DNA from: Nocardioides sp. zg-DK7169
GTDB lineage: Bacteria; Actinomycetota; Actinomycetes; Propionibacteriales; Nocardioidaceae
NCBI RefSeq assembly: GCF_013155365.1
Contig: NZ_JABJRA010000002.1
Span: 372,001 to 436,000 of the forward strand
DNA length: 64,000 nucleotides
Reading direction: 5' to 3'
Made by a program: the position numbers and the translations under genes. The notes under the pieces were generated by a model. It worked only from the letters and a program-made list of their open reading frames with translations. It ran no database searches and had not been told where the DNA came from. Below, piece by piece: positions 50,237 to 58,728 of this stretch. Each line of letters opens with the position of its first letter. Position 1 is the first letter of the stretch.

Positions 50237-52021
50237 ATGACGATGGCGGACGAGAGGGTGTTGCCCGACCTGGACGCGCTGGCGGGTGGCTGGCTCGGCC
50301 GGCTTCAGGGCGCCCTGCGCGAGGGCGCGGTCGACGCGAGCGGTGAGCTGTTCCACGACGACGCCTGGTGGCGCGACCTGCTGGCCCTCACCTGGGACCT
50401 GCGGACCGCGCACGGGCACGCCGCGCTGGCCGAGCGGATCTCCGACGGACCGCGGGTGGGTGAGGTCTCGCTCGCGCTCGCCGGCCCCGCGACCCTGGTC
50501 GAGGCCGGCCGGGAGCCGTGGGTGCAGGCGATGTTCGAGCTCTCCACCCCCGTCGCCCGTGGGCGGGGAGTGCTGCGCCTGGTCGAGCGGGACGGGGTAT
50601 GGAAGGCGTGGACGCTGCTGACCGCGATGGACGCGCTCGTCGACCACGAGGAGCTGACCGGCGTGCGCCGCCCGATGGGTGGCGCGCAGGGCGCCGACAG
50701 GACGGCCCGCAGCTGGTCGGAGGCGCGCAGGCGGCAGGAGGAGTTCGAGGACGGCGAGCCCGCCGTGCTGGTCGTCGGGGCCGGCCATGGCGGGCTCGGG
50801 CTGGCGGCGAGGCTGGGCTGCCTCGGGGTGCCGACGCTGGTGGTCGACCGCAACCCGCGGATCGGCGATGGCTGGCGCAACCGCTACGACTCGCTGGTGC
50901 TGCACGACCCGGTCTGGTACGACCACCTGCCCTACCTTCCGTTCCCGCCGAGCTGGCCGGTCTACACGCCGAAGGACAAGCTGGCCGACTGGCTGGAGTC
51001 CTACGCCCGGACCATGGAGCTCAACGTCTGGACCGGCACCGAGCTGGTCGAGAGCGCGCACGAGGGCGAGCGGGGCTGGAGGGTCACGCTGCGCCGCGCG
51101 GACGGGAGCACTCGCACCGTCCGCCCTCGGCACCTGGTGCTGGCCACCGGGGTCAGCGGCACCGAGCCGAACATGCCGGCCCTGCCTGGGGCCGAGGAGT
51201 TCGCCGGCCTGGCGGTCCACTCCAAGGACTTCCCCCGCGGCGCGGACTTCGCCGGGAAGAGGGCCGTGGTGGTCGGCAGCTGCAACAGCGGCCACGACCT
51301 GGCCCAGGAGCTCTTCGAGAAGGGCGCTGCGGTCACCATGGTCCAGCGCTCGCCCACCTACGTGGTGAGCGTCGCCGGTTCCGGGCTGGCCATGGCCGGG
51401 ATGTACGACGAGTCCGGGCCGCCGACCGACGTCGCGGACCTGCTCGGTGCCTCGTTCCCCTTCAGCTGCGCTCCGGAGATGCACCAGGCGACGACCGCCG
51501 CGATGGCCGAGCACGACAAGGAGATGCTGGAGGGCCTGGCGAGGGTCGGCTTCCAGACCTCCTCGGGCATCAACGGCACCGGTGCGCTGCAGCTCTTCCT
51601 GCAGCGTGGCGGCGGCTACTACATCAACGTCGGCTGCTCCGAGCTGATCGCGGAGGGCCGGATCGCGGTCCGCTCCGGGACCGGGGTGGGTCGCTTCACT
51701 CCCACCGGCCTGGAGCTGGAGGACGGCAGCACGCTCGACGCGGACGTCGTCGTCTTCGCGACCGGCTACCAGGGGATGCTCCAGACCGCCCGCCGGCTCC
51801 TCGGCGACGACGTCGCCGACCGGTGCGGTCCCGTGTGGGGGCTGGACGAGGAGGGCGAGCTCCAGGGCGTGTGGCGCCAGTCCGGCCACGACGGCCTGTG
51901 GTTCATGGGCGGCAATCTCGCGATGGCGCGCTTCTACGGCAAGTTCCTCGCGCTCCAGCTCAAGGCGATGGAAGAGGGGCTGCTCGAGCCCCGCACACTC
52001 TCGGAAGGCGGGACGGCATGA
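50237..52021 (+). CDS. Flavin-containing (Baeyer-Villiger-like) monooxygenase with N-terminal NTF2-like domain
   Basis: The 594-residue protein has two parts. Residues about 1-150 are SnoaL/NTF2-like (GRLQGALREGAVDASGELF, WLLTAMD-type strands). Residues 165 onward are a class B flavin monooxygenase: VLVVGAGHGGLGLAARLG, GDGWRNRYDSLVLHD, a motif FAGLAVHSKDFPRG (FxGxxxHxxxF, close to the Baeyer-Villiger fingerprint), VVVGSCNSGHDLA and FATGYQ. The fusion suggests lactone-forming oxygenation coupled to binding or isomerisation. ATG at 50237 is chosen; GTG 50219 lies in the palindromic island. Confidence 0.88.
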   Translation: MTMADERVLPDLDALAGGWLGRLQGALREGAVDASGELFHDDAWWRDLLALTWDLRTAHGHAALAERISDGPRVGEVSLALAGPATLVEAGREPWVQAMFELSTPVARGRGVLRLVERDGVWKAWTLLTAMDALVDHEELTGVRRPMGGAQGADRTARSWSEARRRQEEFEDGEPAVLVVGAGHGGLGLAARLGCLGVPTLVVDRNPRIGDGWRNRYDSLVLHDPVWYDHLPYLPFPPSWPVYTPKDKLADWLESYARTMELNVWTGTELVESAHEGERGWRVTLRRADGSTRTVRPRHLVLATGVSGTEPNMPALPGAEEFAGLAVHSKDFPRGADFAGKRAVVVGSCNSGHDLAQELFEKGAAVTMVQRSPTYVVSVAGSGLAMAGMYDESGPPTDVADLLGASFPFSCAPEMHQATTAAMAEHDKEMLEGLARVGFQTSSGINGTGALQLFLQRGGGYYINVGCSELIAEGRIAVRSGTGVGRFTPTGLELEDGSTLDADVVVFATGYQGMLQTARRLLGDDVADRCGPVWGLDEEGELQGVWRQSGHDGLWFMGGNLAMARFYGKFLALQLKAMEEGLLEPRTLSEGGTA

Positions 52022-52905
52022 GCGACACGACCACCAGCCCGGAGCCCTCGGTGTCCGCAGGGGGAACCGGTCCGCTTGCGGGGAAGGTCGCGCTGATCAC
52101 CGGCGCGGCCCGCGGCCAGGGGCGCAGCCACGCGCTGCGACTGGCTCGCGACGGCGCCGCGATCATCGCCGTGGACCTCTGCGAGCACATCGGGAGTCTG
52201 GAAGGGTTCTACGACCTGGCCACGCCCGAGGACCTCGAGGAGACCGTGCGCCAGGTCCGGGCGGCGGGAGGCCGGATCCACGCCGCGCGGGTGGACGTCC
52301 GCGACATCGACGCGCTGACCGCTGCGGTCGACGCAGGGGTGGAGGAGCTCGGCAACGTCAGCATCGTGGTCGCCAACGCCGGCATCTTCACCTTCGGTGA
52401 GGCGACCCATGAGGTGAGCGCCGACGCGTGGCGCGAGCTGATGGACGTCAACGTGACCGGGGTGTGGCACACCTACAAGGCGGCGGCGCCGCACCTGCTG
52501 GCGGCGGGCGACGGCGGCTCGGTGATCATCATCGCCTCGCTGGCGGGGTTCAAGGGGTTGGCCAACGTGGCGGCGTACACCACCACCAAGCACGCCATCG
52601 TCGGGCTGATGAAGGTCCTGGCCAACGAGCTGGGCCCGCACGGGATCCGGGTGAACACGATCCACCCCAACTCGATCGACACCGACATGGTGAAGAACTC
52701 CCGCACCTACCGGTTGTTCCGGCCCGACCTCGACGAGCCGAGGGCGGAGGACGCCGAGGCGGCCTTCGCCGGGCTGAACCCGATGGGCAAGGCCTGGATC
52801 GAGCCCGAGCACGTCTCGAACGCGGTGGCGTGGCTCGCCGGACCCGAGTCGTACTACGTGTCCGGCGGGCAGATCCCGGTCGACGGGGGCGCGTCCGTGC
52901 AGTGA
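52018..52905 (+). CDS. Mycofactocin-coupled SDR family oxidoreductase (3)
   Basis: The 295-residue enzyme has TGAARGQGRSHALRLARDG, AVDLCEHIGSLEGFYDLAT (insert), VANAGIFTFG, and catalytic YTTTK after IASLAGFKG. It belongs to the same mycofactocin-dependent subfamily as the SDRs at 33326 and 43828, and is most like the second. Its start overlaps the monooxygenase stop (ATGA), so an alcohol-to-ketone step immediately before or after the Baeyer-Villiger-like oxygenation is likely. A large hairpin follows. Confidence 0.93.
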   Translation: MSDTTTSPEPSVSAGGTGPLAGKVALITGAARGQGRSHALRLARDGAAIIAVDLCEHIGSLEGFYDLATPEDLEETVRQVRAAGGRIHAARVDVRDIDALTAAVDAGVEELGNVSIVVANAGIFTFGEATHEVSADAWRELMDVNVTGVWHTYKAAAPHLLAAGDGGSVIIIASLAGFKGLANVAAYTTTKHAIVGLMKVLANELGPHGIRVNTIHPNSIDTDMVKNSRTYRLFRPDLDEPRAEDAEAAFAGLNPMGKAWIEPEHVSNAVAWLAGPESYYVSGGQIPVDGGASVQ

Positions 52906-52917
52906 GCCGAGCCCCGT

Positions 52918-52987
52918 CAAGGGGCAGGACGGGCGACGGCCCGGCACGGCGCGTCCTGGACGTGGCCGGGCCGGGCCATTGCCCTTG
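52918..52987 (+). terminator. Large hairpin after the monooxygenase-SDR operon
   Basis: CGGCCCGGC (52937-52945) pairs with GCCGGGCCG (52965-52973), and an outer CAAGGGGCA (52918-52926) pairs with TGCCCTTG (52980-52987) with one bulge. The outer arm overlaps the TTGACG of the next promoter, so terminator and promoter are stacked. Confidence 0.5.
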
Positions 52988-53012
52988 ACGTGATGCAAAC
53001 CATATATATAGT
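52985..53012 (+). promoter_or_regulatory. Promoter of the SnoaL (C)-ligase-hotdog operon
   Basis: TTGACG (52985-52990), 16 bases, TATAGT (53007-53012), within a CATATATATAG stretch that stands out in very GC-rich surroundings. Confidence 0.65.
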
Positions 53013-53062
53013 TCTCAGCAATATGGCGCCTGTCGCCATGTCCCCGAGCCGAGGAGAACCCC

Positions 53063-53467
53063 ATGTCCGACCGCACCGCCGTCGAAGACCTCGCCAACCG
53101 TTACTCCCTCGCCTACGACACCGCAGACCTCGCGACGCTCGAGTCGGTCTTCACCGAGGACGCGACCTTCTCGATGGTGATCGCGGGCGGCGACAAGATC
53201 TCCTTCGGTCCCCGTGACGCGATCATGAAGCTGATGGGCGACTCGCTCTCCTCGCAGAAGGACCAGCGTCGCCACGTCAACAGCAACCTGATCGTCGAGG
53301 GCACCGAGGACGGGGTCACCCGGACCAAGCACTACCTCACCCTGATGGGCACCGAGAACGGCGAGATCAAGCTGCTCTCCGCCGGCGTCTACTCCTCCGA
53401 GATCGTCGAGGAGGGCGGGTCCTTGCGCTTCCGGGTCCTCCACCTCGACCTCGACAAGGCCTACTGA
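53063..53467 (+). CDS. SnoaL/NTF2-like protein (C)
   Basis: The 134-residue protein has AVEDLANRYSLAYDTADLATL, LESVFTEDATFSMVI, RRHVNSNLIVEG and strands ending LRFRVLHLDLDKAY. It is the shortest of the NTF2-like set in this locus and may represent the basic fold. AGGAG precedes the ATG. It is first in a run of six genes that are closely spaced or overlapping (53063-56889), including a CoA ligase and hotdog proteins. Function is unknown; an isomerase/hydrolyase role on a cyclic intermediate is a plausible inference. Confidence 0.75.
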   Translation: MSDRTAVEDLANRYSLAYDTADLATLESVFTEDATFSMVIAGGDKISFGPRDAIMKLMGDSLSSQKDQRRHVNSNLIVEGTEDGVTRTKHYLTLMGTENGEIKLLSAGVYSSEIVEEGGSLRFRVLHLDLDKAY

Positions 53468-53504
53468 GTCCGTCCAGCCGACCCCATCCCCGAGGACCAC
53501 GCAC

Positions 53505-55058
53505 ATGAACCAAGGACTCATCCCCGCCAAGTGGGCGCGCCTGACGCCCAACGGACAGGCGATCTTCGACGCGGCCGACGAGCGGCGGGTCACCTGGCGT
53601 GACTTCGACGAGCTGGTCCGGCGGATGGCCAACGGGCTGCTTGCTCTCGGCCTGACCAAGGGCGACAAGGTCGCCATGCTGTCGCGCAACTGCGTGGAGT
53701 TCCAGGCGCTCTACTTCGCGGCCGGTCGGGTCGGCCTGGTGACCCAGCCGCTCAACTGGCGGCTCGCCACACCGGCGCTGGTCCAGGTGGTCAAGGACGC
53801 CGGCCCGAGGATCCTCATCACCCAGGGTGAGTTCTCCGACGTGGCCAAGGAGGTGGAGCGCGAGGTCGACCTGGTCGCCGCTCTTTCCTTCGGCCCCGGG
53901 TCGGACGGCAGCCTGGACGAGCTGATCGCCGGGTCGTCCGACCTGGAGCCCGTGCAGAGTGCCCACGTGTCGGAGGACGACCCGTTCTTCCTGCTCTACA
54001 CCGGCGGCACGACGGGTGACTCGAAGGGCGCGCTGCACACCCATCGAAGCGCTGCGGCCGGCATGCTCAACCAGACGGTGGCCGAGCGGATCGTCTCGAC
54101 GGACGTCTACATGCTGACCGGGCAGATGTACCACATCCCGATCGTGCTGGCGATGAACTACCTGAAGCACGGCTGCCCGCTCGTGCTGATGAACTTCGCT
54201 CCCAAGCTCGCCCTCGACCTGATCGAGAACGAGAAGGTCTCGGCGTTCCTCGGTGTCACCACGATGCTCAACTGGATGATGGCCGAGCCCGGCTTCGCCC
54301 AGTATGACCTCTCCAGCCTGCGCAACATCCAGTACGGCGGCGGTCCGATGCCGTCCAACATCGTGCGCCAGGCGCTCGACTCCTTCCCGTGCACGCTGAT
54401 CCAGGGCTACGGGCAGACCGAGGGCACCACGATGACCTTCCTCTCCCAGGAGGACCACCTCGACGCCGTCAACGGCATCCACCCCGAGCGGCTCAAGTCG
54501 TGCGGGCGTGAGGGATTCGTGACCAGCGTCCGGGTGGTCGACCTCGACGGGCGCGACGTCCCCAAGGACGGACGCACCCCCGGCCAGATCGTCGTGAAGA
54601 GCCCGGCCAACATGGTCGGCTACCTCAACCGGTCGGACCTGACCGCGCAGACCTTGCGGGACGGGTGGATGTGGACGGGCGACGTGGCCACGTGGGACGA
54701 GGACAGCTACGTCTTCATCGTCGACCGGGCCAAGGACATGATCATCTCCGGCGGAGAGAACATCTACTCCGTGCAGGTCGAGGAGGCCATCGCCACCCAT
54801 CCGGCCGTCCTGGAGTGCGCTGTCATCGGTGTGCCCGACGAGGAGTGGGGCGAGACCGTCAAGGGCTTCGTCGTGCTCAAGCCGGGCATGGAGGCCAGCG
54901 AGCAGGAGATCATCGAGCAGGCCAGGAAGCACCTGGCCAGCTACCAGAAGCCGCGATCGGTCGACTTCGTGGTCGAGCTGCCCAAGGCGCCGACCGGGAA
55001 GATCCTCAAGCGTGAGCTGCGCAAGCCGTTCTGGGAGGACCAGGAGCGGAATGTCTGA
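53505..55058 (+). CDS. Acyl-CoA synthetase (AMP-binding family)
   Basis: The 517-residue enzyme activates a carboxylic acid with ATP and CoA. Visible are the ATP loop FLLYTGGTTGDSKGALHTH, GGGPMPSNIV, GYGQTEGTTMTF, the hinge TGDVATWDEDSYVFIVDRAKDM and the C-terminal catalytic lysine in PTGKILKRELR. The length is typical of medium/long-chain or bile-acid-type ligases. It follows SnoaL (C) by 37 bases and overlaps the hotdog protein by eight. It probably channels the ring-opened acid into beta-oxidation. Confidence 0.93.
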   Translation: MNQGLIPAKWARLTPNGQAIFDAADERRVTWRDFDELVRRMANGLLALGLTKGDKVAMLSRNCVEFQALYFAAGRVGLVTQPLNWRLATPALVQVVKDAGPRILITQGEFSDVAKEVEREVDLVAALSFGPGSDGSLDELIAGSSDLEPVQSAHVSEDDPFFLLYTGGTTGDSKGALHTHRSAAAGMLNQTVAERIVSTDVYMLTGQMYHIPIVLAMNYLKHGCPLVLMNFAPKLALDLIENEKVSAFLGVTTMLNWMMAEPGFAQYDLSSLRNIQYGGGPMPSNIVRQALDSFPCTLIQGYGQTEGTTMTFLSQEDHLDAVNGIHPERLKSCGREGFVTSVRVVDLDGRDVPKDGRTPGQIVVKSPANMVGYLNRSDLTAQTLRDGWMWTGDVATWDEDSYVFIVDRAKDMIISGGENIYSVQVEEAIATHPAVLECAVIGVPDEEWGETVKGFVVLKPGMEASEQEIIEQARKHLASYQKPRSVDFVVELPKAPTGKILKRELRKPFWEDQERNV

Positions 55059-55494
55059 CGCTGGCTACGAGGACCGGGTCGGCCGCGAGTTCCCCGGGGG
55101 CGAGTACACCCTCGCTCCCTGGCGGGTCTGGCTGACCGCGGACGTCCTGTTCGACGACCCGTGGGACGAGGTGCCGCACCCGGTGCTCGCCTGGATGGCC
55201 GGTGTCGCTGGGTCGGGGCTGTCCTGGGACGACCTGTTCGCGTGGTTCGACGCGACCGCGGAGGACGGCCCGATGTTCGGCGAGCACCACACCACCCTGC
55301 ACCGCCCGCTGGAGGCCGGGGTGACCTACCAGGTCTCCGGCCGGGTGGTGTCGGTCGTACGCAAGGTCGGGAAGCGGGCTGGGACGATGGACGTCGTCGG
55401 CTACGAGCTCGACCTGCACCTGGCCGGCGCGGACGGCAGGGAGCACGTCGCCCGTTGCTACAACTCGATCGTCTTCCCGCGGAGGCCCGCATGA
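55051..55494 (+). CDS. MaoC-like N-terminal hotdog-fold protein
   Basis: The 147-residue protein lacks the hydratase Asp/His motif but has the N-half hotdog pattern (WLTADVLFDDPWDEVPHPVLAWMAG, and HHTTLHRPLEAGVTYQVSGRVVSVVRKVG in the second strand-helix unit). Such a non-catalytic half pairs with a catalytic MaoC half in heteromeric enoyl-CoA hydratases. The ATG overlaps the ligase stop by eight bases, and the partner gene starts in an ATGA overlap. It is inferred to be the structural or acyl-binding subunit. Confidence 0.7.
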   Translation: MSDAGYEDRVGREFPGGEYTLAPWRVWLTADVLFDDPWDEVPHPVLAWMAGVAGSGLSWDDLFAWFDATAEDGPMFGEHHTTLHRPLEAGVTYQVSGRVVSVVRKVGKRAGTMDVVGYELDLHLAGADGREHVARCYNSIVFPRRPA

Positions 55495-55916
55495 GCACGG
55501 CAGCAGACGTTGGTCCGGGCACCACGATCCCGTCCCTCGAGCTGGACGTCGATCCGGAGAAGATGAAGGTGATGACGGCGCTGCTCGCCGACCCCAATCC
55601 GATCCACTTCGACACCCGTGCGCTGGCCGCGCTCGGCATGGACGAGCGGCCGGTCAACCAGGGCCCGCTCAACATGGGCTACCTGCAGACGATGCTCGCC
55701 CGTTGGGCCGGCGGCCGGGACCGGCTGCTCGAGTTCCGGGTCCGCTTCCAGGGCAACGTCCTGGCCGGTGACCGGGTGCGTGCGCAGGGCCAGGTCATCG
55801 AGGTGCGGGAGACCGAGCGCGGCCGGGTGGCCACCTGCGAGATCAGCCTGGAGGTCGTCGGCGGTGCCGTCGCGCTCTCCGGGACCGCCGACGTGCTCCT
55901 GGAGGAGACCGCATGA
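55491..55916 (+). CDS. MaoC-like C-terminal hotdog dehydratase
   Basis: The 141-residue protein carries ALLADPNPIHFDTRALAALG, the D-x-NP-x-H hydratase motif, then PVNQGPLNMGYLQTML and VRAQGQVIEVRETERGR. It should catalyse hydration of a trans-2-enoyl-CoA, with the preceding protein as its partner, as in the heteromeric ChsH1/ChsH2 arrangement of steroid side-chain degradation. The ATG overlaps the previous stop (ATGA) and the thioesterase start overlaps its own stop. Confidence 0.82.
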   Translation: MSTAADVGPGTTIPSLELDVDPEKMKVMTALLADPNPIHFDTRALAALGMDERPVNQGPLNMGYLQTMLARWAGGRDRLLEFRVRFQGNVLAGDRVRAQGQVIEVRETERGRVATCEISLEVVGGAVALSGTADVLLEETA

Positions 55917-56359
55917 CGCTCACGCACGAACCGTCCGAGGGGCGCCTCGGGTTCCAGCTCGCCTACGGCGACACCGACACCGTCGGCATCGCCTACTTCG
56001 ACATCTACTACCGGTGGATGGAGCGCTGCTACTCGACCTGGCTCTACTCCCTGGGGATCCGCAGCGGCCAGATGGGCGACGACCTCGGGGTGGTCACGGT
56101 CGGGATGAGCTCGGGCTGCCGGTACGTCGACACCGTCGAGGTGTTCGACGAGATCGTCTGCCAGGCGGTGGCCGACAGGATCGGCACGACCTCCTACGCC
56201 GTGGGCTTCGAGTTCACCCGGGGCGATCACCTGGTCACCAAGGGCCAGATGACCTTCGCGGTCCGGCAGGCCGACGACTTCAGCAAGGCGCCGATCCCCG
56301 ACCGGTTGCTCAAGGCGCTGGGCGAGCTGCCGAAGCCGCGGTTCGAGGTCCAGGTGTGA
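55913..56359 (+). CDS. Acyl-CoA thioesterase (YbgC/4-hydroxybenzoyl-CoA type)
   Basis: The 148-residue hotdog protein has AYGDTDTVGIAYFDIYYRWMERC, the D-T-D-x-x-G motif of the 4HBT/YbgC family in which an Asp is catalytic, followed by YRWMERCYSTWLYSLGI. It likely hydrolyses an acyl-CoA of the pathway, relieving CoA sequestration or releasing a product. ATGA overlap with the hydratase and a GTGA overlap with SnoaL (D) place it in the same operon. Confidence 0.85.
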   Translation: MTLTHEPSEGRLGFQLAYGDTDTVGIAYFDIYYRWMERCYSTWLYSLGIRSGQMGDDLGVVTVGMSSGCRYVDTVEVFDEIVCQAVADRIGTTSYAVGFEFTRGDHLVTKGQMTFAVRQADDFSKAPIPDRLLKALGELPKPRFEVQV

Positions 56360-56889
56360 GCAAGGCGCAGGCGCCGGACCTCGGTGCCTCGGTGCAGAAC
56401 CTGCTCGACCGCGAGCAGCTGCGCGACCTGGTGGTGCGCTACGCGCTCGCCGTGGACGACCACGACCTCGACCTGCTGCGCACGATGTTCCACCCCGACG
56501 CGGTCTTCGACCGCGACGGGCACCTGGCGCACGGGTGGGCGGAGATCGGGGAGACGCTGGGCGCCTCGATGGCCGGGTTCCGGCGGATGCTGCACACCCC
56601 GCACGCGGCGGTCGTGCAGCTCACCGGGCCGGACGCTGCGTCCGGCGCCTCGAGCGGGCATGCCGAGCTGGTGACGCGTCGCGGCGTGCTGGTCGCGGCG
56701 TACCGCTACGCGGACGAGTTCGCTCGCCTCGACGGGCGTTGGGTGTTCACCCGGCGCGCCGTTCGCTTCCTCTATGCCACCTCAGCGCTCGAGTACGCCG
56801 CCACCCTGCCGGAGCCGGACCGGGTGCGGTTCCCGGGGGAGGAGCCGAGGGAGTCCCAGGTCCGACCAAATGATGCGCACGGATATTGA
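56356..56889 (+). CDS. SnoaL/NTF2-like protein (D)
   Basis: The 177-residue protein has LLDREQLRDLVVRYALAVDDHDLDLL, MFHPDAVFDRDGHLA, and RWVFTRRAVRFLYATS, a typical SnoaL-like set with HPDA as in protein B's TPDA. It starts at GTG within the thioesterase stop (GTGA). Its C-terminus is an extended basic/acidic tail (EEPRESQVRPNDAHGY). It is the last gene of the run; a KstD-like gene with its own promoter region follows. Confidence 0.75.
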   Translation: MSKAQAPDLGASVQNLLDREQLRDLVVRYALAVDDHDLDLLRTMFHPDAVFDRDGHLAHGWAEIGETLGASMAGFRRMLHTPHAAVVQLTGPDAASGASSGHAELVTRRGVLVAAYRYADEFARLDGRWVFTRRAVRFLYATSALEYAATLPEPDRVRFPGEEPRESQVRPNDAHGY

Positions 56890-56914
56890 CACAATCCTGA
56901 TAATGATATTCACT
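56883..56914 (+). promoter_or_regulatory. AT-rich region before the second KstD-like gene
   Basis: TTGACA (56886-56891) is present, but no good -10 lies at standard spacing. TGATAATGAT (56898-56907) resembles the motif at the P450 (1) and acyl-CoA dehydrogenase promoters and could be a regulator site. Confidence 0.4.
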
Positions 56915-56963
56915 CCTCCCAACCGTGTGACGCAGACCACGAATCGAGGTCAGGAGTGAAGAC

Positions 56964-58661
56964 GTGTCGGACATCGAAGAGCAGACCCCCGTGCTCGTGG
57001 TCGGAGCCGGCCTGTCGGGCCTCTCCACCGCGCTGACCTGCGCCCTCAACGGGCGTCCGGCGATCGTGCTGGAGGCGGCCGAGCTGGTCGGCGGCGCCGC
57101 CGCCTACTCCGGCGGCCAGGTCTGGTGCGGCGACAACCACGTGGCCCGCCGCGAGGGCATCGACGGTGACTCCAAGGAGCTGACCGAGACCTACATCCGC
57201 GACGTCGCCTCCCACCTGGCGCCCGAGGTCCTCGACGAGCAGGCCCTGCTGCGCTGGATCGACGTGTCGCCGCAGGCCATGCAGTACTTCGAGGACCACG
57301 CCGCGATCCGGTGGACGGTGATCCCCGGCCTCGCCGACTACCACAACGAGGCCAAGGGCGCGCTGCCCCAGGGGCGCTACCTCACCAACGAGGTGGTCGA
57401 CGGGAGCGTGCTCGGCGAGTGGCGCGACAAGCTCCGCTACAGCCCCTACTTCCCGGTGGGTCGCACCTACCGCGAGCTGCTGGAGAAGGGGCGCCGGGCG
57501 ACGTACGTCGACGAGTCCGGCGAGGAGCGGTCGGCCACCAAGCAGTCCCACGCGGGCCTCCCCGCCTTCGGCCTCTCCGACGGCACCGAGTTCGAGAAGG
57601 TCGCCGGGTCCGACCCGCTCACCTACGGCACCGGCGTGGTCGCGGGCTTCCTGGCCCGGGCGGCCGCCCACGAGCTGGTCGACATCCGCACCGAGCACCG
57701 GGTCGTCGAGCTGCTCACCGAGGACGGCGCCGTCGTCGGCGTGCGGGCGGACACCCCCGACGGCACGGCCGAGCTTCGCGGCCCCGTGGTGCTGGCCACC
57801 AGCACCTACGACTGGGACCCCGAGCTGGTCCACGAGATCCTCGGGCTCACCGAGGAGGACTGGGGCTCGGTCGCCCCGGAGTCCCTGCGTGGCGACGGGA
57901 TCAGGCTGGCCCGCCAGGTCGGCGCACAGATCGCCAGGATCCCGGCCAACGCCACGCCGATCCTGCCCGGGTGGCGCTCGCAGGTCGGCACCGGCTTCGG
58001 CTACGGACCGGAGTACGCGATGCCGCACTCGATGATCGTCGACCGGCACGGCAACCGCTACTGCAACGACTCCTACTGGGTCGACATCTGCCGGCGCACG
58101 CTCGACCCGGACGACAAGCACCTGCCGTTCTTCCTGGTCTGGGACGACCAGCACCGGGTCAAGTACGGCCTGGCCGCCACGCCGCCCGGCGGGGAGTACC
58201 CCGAGGGCTGGGTGCAGTCGGCCGACACCCTCGAGGAGCTGGGCGACCTGCTGGGCATCGACGGCGAGCAGCTCGCCCGGACCGCAGAGCGGTTCAGCGA
58301 GTTCGCCGAGCGGGGCGAGGACCCCGACTGGGGTCGCGGAACGGTCGACTACGTCAACAAGTTCGCCGGGGACCCCGACAACGCGCCCAGTCCTGTCCTC
58401 GGACCGATCATCCGGGCGCCGTTCCACGGCATCCGGCTCCGCTTCGTCGGCACGGGGATCGGCACCTCGGGTGTCCGGATCGACGGGGACGGACACGTCC
58501 TGGACGAGGGCGGGAAGCCGGTGCCCGGCCTCCATGCCGCGGGCTCGGTGGCGGCACTCACCACCACCGGGACCGCCTACAACTCGGGGATCGCGCTCGG
58601 GCGCGGACTGACGCTGGCCTACCTGGTCGGTCACGAGCTGTCCGGCGATCCGGTCGCCTGA
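56964..58661 (+). CDS. KstD-like FAD-dependent oxidoreductase (2)
   Basis: The 565-residue flavoprotein starts at GTG and has VLVVGAGLSGLSTALTCALNGRPAIVLEAAE (residues about 10-40), GGAAAYSGGQVWCGD, and C-terminal PVPGLHAAGSVAALTTTGTAYNSG. It belongs to the same 3-ketosteroid-delta1-dehydrogenase/fumarate-reductase group as 48473-50107 but is longer and distinct in the middle. It probably acts at a different oxidation step. It stands ahead of the ABC importer operon, 67 bases before it. Confidence 0.87.
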   Translation: MSDIEEQTPVLVVGAGLSGLSTALTCALNGRPAIVLEAAELVGGAAAYSGGQVWCGDNHVARREGIDGDSKELTETYIRDVASHLAPEVLDEQALLRWIDVSPQAMQYFEDHAAIRWTVIPGLADYHNEAKGALPQGRYLTNEVVDGSVLGEWRDKLRYSPYFPVGRTYRELLEKGRRATYVDESGEERSATKQSHAGLPAFGLSDGTEFEKVAGSDPLTYGTGVVAGFLARAAAHELVDIRTEHRVVELLTEDGAVVGVRADTPDGTAELRGPVVLATSTYDWDPELVHEILGLTEEDWGSVAPESLRGDGIRLARQVGAQIARIPANATPILPGWRSQVGTGFGYGPEYAMPHSMIVDRHGNRYCNDSYWVDICRRTLDPDDKHLPFFLVWDDQHRVKYGLAATPPGGEYPEGWVQSADTLEELGDLLGIDGEQLARTAERFSEFAERGEDPDWGRGTVDYVNKFAGDPDNAPSPVLGPIIRAPFHGIRLRFVGTGIGTSGVRIDGDGHVLDEGGKPVPGLHAAGSVAALTTTGTAYNSGIALGRGLTLAYLVGHELSGDPVA

Positions 58662-58728
58662 CACGCCTGACACACCGGTCCGTCGCGTGGCGACGGGACC
58701 GGCACCCAACAACAGCTGGAGGTACGAG

